Below are positions 14,553 through 19,418 of a stretch of 19,418 nucleotides of DNA, piece by piece. Under the pieces are notes generated by a model that was given only the letters and a program-made list of their open reading frames with translations, did no database searches and was not told the DNA's origin. A program made the position numbers and the translations under genes. The stretch is from Dorea sp. CAG:317 (GTDB lineage: Bacteria > Bacillota > Clostridia > Lachnospirales > Lachnospiraceae): contig FR892679.1 of assembly GCA_000433535.1 (NCBI GenBank), positions 141,986-161,403 on the forward strand, given 5' to 3'. Position 1 is the stretch's first letter. Each line of letters begins with the position of its first letter.

Positions 14553-16133
14553 CTAAATATTCAGTAAATCACTGTAAACCTTAAGTGCTCCGTCTGTTTC
14601 ATGTGCAAGTACACGTTTTGCCAGAACCTTTCCAAGTTGAACACCTTCCTGATCGAAGCTGTTCAGATTCCATACAAAGCCCTGGAACATGACTTTATTC
14701 TCAAAGTGAGACAACAGTGCTCCTAAAGCTGCCGGAGTCAATTTTTCACCGATAATAATGCTGGATGGACGTCCACCTCTAAATTTCTTATTATTATCTT
14801 CATCATCTTTTCCGCATGCAAATGCAACGATCTGAGCTGCAACGTTCGCACAAAGCTTCTGCTGGCTTGTGCTTCCCTGAATCACAACATCTTTCTCCAT
14901 CTGATTATTCTTAAATCCTACAAACTGAAGCGGAACAATATCTGTTCCCTGATGAAGGAGCTGATAGAACGAATGTTGTCCATTTGTTCCCGGTTCTCCG
15001 AAGATTACCGGACCTGTTACATAATTTACCGGCTCTCCGAAACGGTTTACAGATTTTCCGTTGGATTCCATATCAAGCTGCTGCAAATGTGCCGGGAAAC
15101 GGCTCAGCGCCTGAGAATACGGAAGAACAGCAGTATCTGGATAGCCCAGTACATTGCGCTCATATACGCCGATCAACGCATCTAACATTGCCGGGTTCTT
15201 TGCCAGTTCTTTTTCTTTTGCCAGTTGATCTTCCTCTGCTGCACCTTTCAGGAACTGCGCAAATACATCCGCACCGAAAGCAAGTGACAGAACTGCTCCG
15301 CCAACAGCTGATGTAGAAGAATAACGTCCGCCGATATAATCATCCATGAAGAATGCAGCCAGATAATCATCACTTTTTGCCAACGGAGAAGTCTCACTCG
15401 TAACTGCGATCATATGTTTCGATGGATCAAGACCTGCTTTTTCAAGGGCATCTTTTACAAAGGATTCATTTGTCAATGTTTCCAGTGTTGTTCCGGATTT
15501 GGATACCAGTACGAAAATAGAATGTGCAACGTCGATTTTACTTAAAACTCCAGATGCATCATCAGGGTCTACGTTGCTGATAAATTCTGCTCTCATTTTT
15601 AATGTATCATTTGCTTTTGCCCAGTTTTCAAGGGCAAGGTACATTGCGCGCGGTCCCAAATCACTTCCGCCGATTCCAATCTGTACAACGGTTGTAAACT
15701 TCTCTCCTGCTGCATTGGTGATCTCGCCTGTATGTACTTTCTCGGCAAATTCTGCAATCTTTGTCTGCTGTTCTACATAAAACGCACGCTTATCGACACC
15801 ATCTGCCACAACGCTTTCTCCCAGCTGTCCACGTGTCAGTTGATGGAGCACAAGACGTTTTTCCCCGGTATTGATCATTTCTCCGTTATAGAGAGCTTCA
15901 TACTTCTCTACAAGCTGTGCTTCCTCTGCCAATTTAGAAAGTGCTTCTAAAATATCCTCATCTACCTGTTTTGCACCGTAATTATAGGCAAGACCTTCTG
16001 CCATCGGCACACTGTATTTTTTTACACGCTCTGCTCCATTTTCACCGGACATAACTTCTGCCAGCTGAACCTTCTTCTTTGCTTCCAGTTCTTTAAATGA
16101 AGCAAGTGTGTCTAAATTGTTCCAAGTAACCAT
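14553..16133 (-). CDS. pgi: Glucose-6-phosphate isomerase
   Basis: Pgi interconverts glucose 6-phosphate and fructose 6-phosphate in glycolysis and gluconeogenesis. The 526-aa length fits the long bacterial/eukaryotic type. Seen in order: GIGGSDLGP (153-161) and SKSGTTLET (211-219), the sugar-phosphate binding loops of the SIS domain; DYIGGRYSSTSAVG (265-278), a PGI signature; DMESNGK (354-360) with the catalytic Glu356; GTNGQHSFYQLLHQG (382-396) with the catalytic His region; and QLGKVLA near 499-505 with the C-terminal catalytic Lys. The start follows GAGGAGG 8 nt upstream. The gene has its own promoter and shares a terminator with ogt. Confidence 0.97.
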   Translation of the reverse strand: MVTWNNLDTLASFKELEAKKKVQLAEVMSGENGAERVKKYSVPMAEGLAYNYGAKQVDEDILEALSKLAEEAQLVEKYEALYNGEMINTGEKRLVLHQLTRGQLGESVVADGVDKRAFYVEQQTKIAEFAEKVHTGEITNAAGEKFTTVVQIGIGGSDLGPRAMYLALENWAKANDTLKMRAEFISNVDPDDASGVLSKIDVAHSIFVLVSKSGTTLETLTNESFVKDALEKAGLDPSKHMIAVTSETSPLAKSDDYLAAFFMDDYIGGRYSSTSAVGGAVLSLAFGADVFAQFLKGAAEEDQLAKEKELAKNPAMLDALIGVYERNVLGYPDTAVLPYSQALSRFPAHLQQLDMESNGKSVNRFGEPVNYVTGPVIFGEPGTNGQHSFYQLLHQGTDIVPLQFVGFKNNQMEKDVVIQGSTSQQKLCANVAAQIVAFACGKDDEDNNKKFRGGRPSSIIIGEKLTPAALGALLSHFENKVMFQGFVWNLNSFDQEGVQLGKVLAKRVLAHETDGALKVYSDLLNI

Positions 16134-16191
16134 ATCAGATTCCTCCTCATCCCGGAAGTAACTTTCACTTCCTCAAAATACTTCACAGAAA

Positions 16192-16220
16192 ATTATACTA
16201 TCAAACTACTTCAAATTCAA
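16192..16220 (-). promoter_or_regulatory. Sigma-A promoter of pgi
   Basis: TTGAAT (-35, 16215-16220) and a perfect TATAAT (-10, 16192-16197) are 17 bp apart. The leader of about 50 nt contains a small hairpin (GGAAGT/ACTTCC, 16154-16172) just before the ribosome binding site. Confidence 0.82.
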
Positions 16221-16243
16221 GTAAAATGAAGATTTTGTATCTT

Positions 16244-16285
16244 TCATAATATCTGCCAGCGTCTTACTGTCAAAACTTATTATGA
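16244..16285. repeat. AT-rich inverted repeat downstream of the flavoprotein gene
   Basis: TCATAATA and TATTATGA (8-bp perfect arms) flank 26 bp between the flavoprotein gene and the pgi promoter. The stem is weak and lacks a U-tract on the minus strand, so it is not a convincing terminator. No other terminator was seen here. Confidence 0.3.
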
Positions 16286-16291
16286 TGGCTT

Positions 16292-17524
16292 TTATTCCGA
16301 TACTGCCATTCCTGCTGCGTAGGCTGTTGACCATGCAATCTGCAGGTTGAATCCTCCGGTTACTGCGTCAAGATCAAGCACTTCTCCGGCAAAATACAAT
16401 CCCTTCACTAATTTGGACTCCATAGTTGCCGGATCGATTTCCTTCACCTTTACGCCACCCTTTGTGATAATCGCTTCATTATAGCCTCTCAATCCGGTCA
16501 ATGTAACTGGCAGATTTTTAATCAGCGACACAAACTTTTGACGTTCCTCTCTGGAGATTACATTTACCTTCTTCTCTTCCCCAATTCCGCTCAATTCAAT
16601 CATCACAGGGATTAGCTTTGACGGGAATAATTTCCCGACTGCATTCTTGAACTGCCGGTTCTGGTTTTCTTCAAAATCCCGAAGCACCCGCTTCTCCAAC
16701 TGTTCCATGGACAGCGCAGGCTTCAGGTCAATCGTAAGTTTTAATTCTTTATCTTTCAGTTTTTTCCCGATCACACTGCTGGCACTCAACATCAGGGGAC
16801 CGCTTACACCGTAATGTGTAAACAACATTTCTCCAAATTCATCATACAGCTTCTTTTTGCCATCAAAAATTGCCGCTCTTACATTTCGAAGCGACAGCCC
16901 CTGCAGCCTTGGCACCCATTCCTCTTTTGTCGTCATTGGCACAAGGGAAGGCATGCAGTCTGTAACTGTATGTCCATTGTCTCTGGCAAACCGGTATCCG
17001 TCTCCGGTAGATCCGGTTGTCTGGTAGGAGAGCCCGCCGGTTGCAACAATGCAGGAATCTCCTTTGACAATACTTCCATCCATCAGTTCTATATGGGCAA
17101 AACTTCCGTCTGCGGAAATCACCTGTTTTACACCGGTATGAAGATGGATATGTACTCCCAGTCTGCGCATCTCTGCTTCCAGCGCCCGAATGACATCCGA
17201 GGAATGATCTGACTGTGGAAATACACGTTCTCCCCGTTCCGTCTTCGTCTGCACTCCTATATTCTCAAAAAAATCAATCACATCCTGATTCGTATATCCA
17301 TAAAAACTACTGTATAAAAACTTGGAATTTGTAATAACCGAATCAAAGAGTGTATCCATGTCACAGGCATTTGTAATATTACATCTTCCTTTTCCTGTGA
17401 TAAACAGTTTCTTTCCAAGCTTCTCATTCTTTTCATAGACATGGACTTCCTGCCCCTGTCTTGCAGCCGTAATTGCCGCAAACATTCCTGCCGCACCGCC
17501 TCCGGCTATTAATACCTTACTCAT
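16292..17524 (-). CDS. NAD(P)/FAD-dependent oxidoreductase, HI0933/YhiN (BaiN-like) family
   Basis: A 410-aa flavoprotein. The N-terminal dinucleotide fold VLIAGGGAAGMFAAITAA (4-21) and the family motif GKKLFITGKGRCNITN (37-52) mark the HI0933 family. The C-terminal FAD-closing segment YFAGEVLDLDAVTGGFN, followed by QIAWSTAYAAG, is intact. Databases often label such proteins aminoacetone oxidase, and BaiN in bile-acid-transforming clostridia belongs here. The true substrate cannot be read from sequence, and no bile-acid genes are nearby. The ATG at 17522-17524 is chosen because GGAG lies 7 nt upstream; six further in-frame codons upstream overlap the site. Its start overlaps the end of the rpiR-type gene by 8 bp, so the two form one transcription unit. 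Confidence 0.92.
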   Translation of the reverse strand: MSKVLIAGGGAAGMFAAITAARQGQEVHVYEKNEKLGKKLFITGKGRCNITNACDMDTLFDSVITNSKFLYSSFYGYTNQDVIDFFENIGVQTKTERGERVFPQSDHSSDVIRALEAEMRRLGVHIHLHTGVKQVISADGSFAHIELMDGSIVKGDSCIVATGGLSYQTTGSTGDGYRFARDNGHTVTDCMPSLVPMTTKEEWVPRLQGLSLRNVRAAIFDGKKKLYDEFGEMLFTHYGVSGPLMLSASSVIGKKLKDKELKLTIDLKPALSMEQLEKRVLRDFEENQNRQFKNAVGKLFPSKLIPVMIELSGIGEEKKVNVISREERQKFVSLIKNLPVTLTGLRGYNEAIITKGGVKVKEIDPATMESKLVKGLYFAGEVLDLDAVTGGFNLQIAWSTAYAAGMAVSE

Positions 17525-18455
17525 CCTGCTTCTCCTTATCATCAGGCAGATGTTTGCCGGATAATTCCACCTTATTATCTACCATATTGAGTTCATCCTT
17601 ACTGTACACTTGATATTCGTCCCAAATCTGTTCTAACCGCTCAAGTGTAGAAATCACTTCTTTTTGCTTCTTCATGCAAAGAGCCACTACAAGCGCATTG
17701 ACGACACTTAGAGGAGCTACCAGAGAATCTACGATCGACGCCATGTCACTTCTTGCGATCAAATTACAGGAAGAATAAAGAGTCATCGGCGAATGCACGC
17801 TGTCTGTCAGTGTAATAACCTTCGCCTTACGGTTGCTTGCGAACTCTAACGCTTTTAATGTACGCATTGAATATCTTGGGAAACTGATACCTATGATCAC
17901 ATCGTCCTCGCCGATACGAATCAACTGTTCGAAAATCTCACTGGAGCTATTTGTATTTACTGCAGTCACATCTTCGCAGATCAGATTCAGATAAAATCCC
18001 AAAAAGCTTGCAAGCGGCGCACAGCTTCGAATACCGATCACATAGATTTTTTTCGCATGAAGAATTGTATCCACCGCAAGCTCAAAGCTTTCATGGTCAA
18101 TTGCTTCCATGGTCAGTTTAATCTTCTCAATGTCAGAATGGAGCACAGATGTAAGAATCTCTCCCTGACTGATTCGTCCATACGTCACTTCCATTCGCTG
18201 AATCGAATTTAATTTCGTCCGCACCAATTCTTCTAATGCCTTCTGGAAGCCCGGGTATCCTTCGTATCCAAGCGCCATAGCAAAACGCACAACTGTTGAC
18301 TCGCTGACACCGACTTCCTCCCCCATCTTCGCAGCTGTCAAAAATGCGGCTTTATCGTAGTCTTCCCGTATAAAATCCGCAAGCTTCTTCTGCCCTTTGC
18401 TGAATTTTGAATATTTTTCATCAATTTTTTGAAGCAATTCATTTTTATTTCCCAT
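17517..18455 (-). CDS. MurR/RpiR-family transcriptional regulator
   Basis: A 312-aa regulator. Residues 1-77 form the RpiR-type helix-turn-helix domain (FSKGQKKLADFI, TAAKMGEEVGVSESTVVRFA, LGYEGYPGFQ). Residues about 125-255 form a SIS phosphosugar-binding domain (KKIYVIGIRSCAPLASFL, DDVIIGISFPRYS, KVITLTDS). Family members sense sugar phosphates and control sugar, amino-sugar or sialic acid genes. The tail from about 280 is charged and slightly longer than usual. Its ligand is unknown. It is co-transcribed with the flavoprotein gene (8-bp overlap), and pgi lies just beyond with its own promoter, so control of sugar-phosphate genes nearby is possible but unproven. The start has AAGGA 10 nt upstream. 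Confidence 0.93.
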   Translation of the reverse strand: MGNKNELLQKIDEKYSKFSKGQKKLADFIREDYDKAAFLTAAKMGEEVGVSESTVVRFAMALGYEGYPGFQKALEELVRTKLNSIQRMEVTYGRISQGEILTSVLHSDIEKIKLTMEAIDHESFELAVDTILHAKKIYVIGIRSCAPLASFLGFYLNLICEDVTAVNTNSSSEIFEQLIRIGEDDVIIGISFPRYSMRTLKALEFASNRKAKVITLTDSVHSPMTLYSSCNLIARSDMASIVDSLVAPLSVVNALVVALCMKKQKEVISTLERLEQIWDEYQVYSKDELNMVDNKVELSGKHLPDDKEKQDE

Positions 18456-18497
18456 GATAACGTAATCCTTCTCTCAACCATAATTAACACTTTAATT

Positions 18498-18526
18498 ATT
18501 ATATAGCGAAATCTTTTATTGTTCAA
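18498..18526 (-). promoter_or_regulatory. Sigma-A promoter of the rpiR-type gene
   Basis: TTGAAC (-35, 18521-18526) and a perfect TATAAT (-10, 18498-18503) are separated by 17 bp, immediately after the upstream gene's terminator. Confidence 0.82.
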
Positions 18527-18540
18527 GTATACAGATTTCT

Positions 18541-18584
18541 ATAAAAAGAGATTGTGTGATCTTAATTCCAACCACACAATCTCT
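18541..18584 (-). terminator. Rho-independent terminator of the carboxyltransferase gene
   Basis: A perfect 12-bp stem (AGAGATTGTGTG with CACACAATCTCT) and 14-nt loop, followed on the minus strand by TTTTTAT. It lies 34 bp after the stop codon. Confidence 0.92.
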
Positions 18585-18618
18585 CTGATCTTTGTTATTT
18601 CTTCTATATGCGCTTCAC

Positions 18619-19418
18619 TTATACCGGATAACTTCCGTTTTCTGTGTCTGCCACTGTCTGATCTACTTTTGTCTGCTGCGCTTCTCTGTATTTAAAGAAG
18701 TCAGTTGCTACCTGTGGGAACAATGCGTATGTCAGCACGTCCTCATCCTGCTGGCTCCACTGTGACATCTCTTCTTTCAAAGTATCGAGCTCATCCGGAA
18801 TCAGATCTGCCGGACGACAGGTGATGATTTCTGCATCTTCGCCGAGAACTTTCTTTCTCACATCCTCGTTAAATGGTTTTACAGTTGCACCGTATTTTCC
18901 GCTTAACACGTCCTTAGTCTCCTTAGTAGCCATCTTATATCGCTCACCCATCAGCACGTTAAATACAGCCTGTGTACCGACAATCTGAGAAGAAGGAGTA
19001 ACAAGCGGCGGTTCACCGAGATCCTTACGAACCTTCGGAACTTCCTCAAGCACCTCATAATATTTATCTTCTGCATTCTGTTCTTTCAACTGAGAAGTCA
19101 GGTTGGAAAGCATACCTCCCGGTACCTGATACAACAGAGTCTTAATATTTACTCCCATATTCTTCGGATTCAAAAGTCCGCTCTCAAGCGCCTCATCACG
19201 AATTGGTCGGAAGTAATCTGCAATCTCTGCCAACAGCTTCTGATCAAGCCCGCTGTCATAAGGTGTACCTTTGAATGTCTCTACCATTACTTCCGTTGCC
19301 GGCTGAGATGTTCCCAACGCAAATGGTGACATTGCCGTATCAATAACATCCACACCTGCCTCTACTGCTTTCAGGTATGTCATAGAAGCTACACCAGATG
19401 TATAGTGTGTATGAAGCT
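18619..19418 (-). CDS. oadA: Oxaloacetate decarboxylase alpha / pyruvate carboxylase subunit B carboxyltransferase, C-terminal part (cut by window edge)
   Basis: The last 266 codons of a biotin-dependent carboxyltransferase subunit; the frame is open to the right edge and starts outside. The visible part begins LHTHYTSGVASMTYLKAVEAG, where HTH supplies metal-binding histidines of the TIM-barrel domain. VIDTAMSPFALGTSQPATE and VPGGMLSNLTSQL follow, all diagnostic of the OadA/PycB family. The protein ends at ENGSYPV after the conserved C-terminal carboxyltransferase helices, without the Pro/Ala linker and MKM biotinyl domain many OadA proteins carry. The biotin carrier must therefore be a separate protein. 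In anaerobes such subunits decarboxylate oxaloacetate or act as a membrane sodium pump with beta and gamma subunits. No partner gene lies to the left; they would be upstream, outside the window. Confidence 0.92.
   Translation of the reverse strand, partial: LHTHYTSGVASMTYLKAVEAGVDVIDTAMSPFALGTSQPATEVMVETFKGTPYDSGLDQKLLAEIADYFRPIRDEALESGLLNPKNMGVNIKTLLYQVPGGMLSNLTSQLKEQNAEDKYYEVLEEVPKVRKDLGEPPLVTPSSQIVGTQAVFNVLMGERYKMATKETKDVLSGKYGATVKPFNEDVRKKVLGEDAEIITCRPADLIPDELDTLKEEMSQWSQQDEDVLTYALFPQVATDFFKYREAQQTKVDQTVADTENGSYPV

Noticed and set aside
16292..17524. Naming the HI0933-family flavoprotein baiN
   Set aside because: Family membership is clear but no bile-acid pathway genes are nearby; the family is broad.

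Overview
The window looks like chromosome from an anaerobic, low-GC Gram-positive of the Clostridia, most likely Lachnospiraceae. The indications are an RnfC subunit, an oxaloacetate/pyruvate carboxyltransferase subunit, rubrerythrin, the cmk-ispH-S1 cluster, strong AGGAGG-type ribosome binding sites, and many good sigma-A promoters with 17-bp spacers. The taxon is inferred from gene content and style only. Both edge genes are cut: rnfC loses its 3' part at position 1, and the carboxyltransferase gene loses its 5' part at the right end. I saw no rRNA, tRNA, IS element, CRISPR array or phage gene. No stretch longer than 300 bases lacks a gene.

Left block (1-3540, all minus strand): rnfC start, then a housekeeping operon cmk > ispH > S1 protein. 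That operon has a clear promoter at 3508-3536 and a clear terminator at 782-807.

Middle block (3571-11695, all minus strand): two FtsX-type ABC systems in tandem. The first in transcription order is a LolD/MacB-type ATPase plus an 884-aa double FtsX permease that seems to lack its last membrane helix. The second is the most interesting unit: a BceB-like permease, its ATPase, a BlaI-type repressor, a BlaR1-type membrane metalloprotease without a penicillin-binding sensor domain, and a 78-aa secreted protein. The five genes overlap or nearly touch, and they follow one promoter overlapped by inverted repeats. I read it as a peptide-antibiotic or envelope-stress detoxification unit in which BlaI/BlaR1 proteolysis takes the place of the usual BceRS two-component system.

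Plus-strand block (11775-13188): a cytidine-deaminase-fold protein that has lost two of three zinc cysteines, followed by a CDF-family cation transporter.

Right block: rubrerythrin (minus) back to back with an O6-alkylguanine DNA methyltransferase gene (plus). The latter converges on pgi (minus) across an 18-bp-stem bidirectional terminator. Then come an RpiR-type regulator overlapping a HI0933-family flavoprotein (minus), and finally the carboxyltransferase subunit with its own strong terminator.
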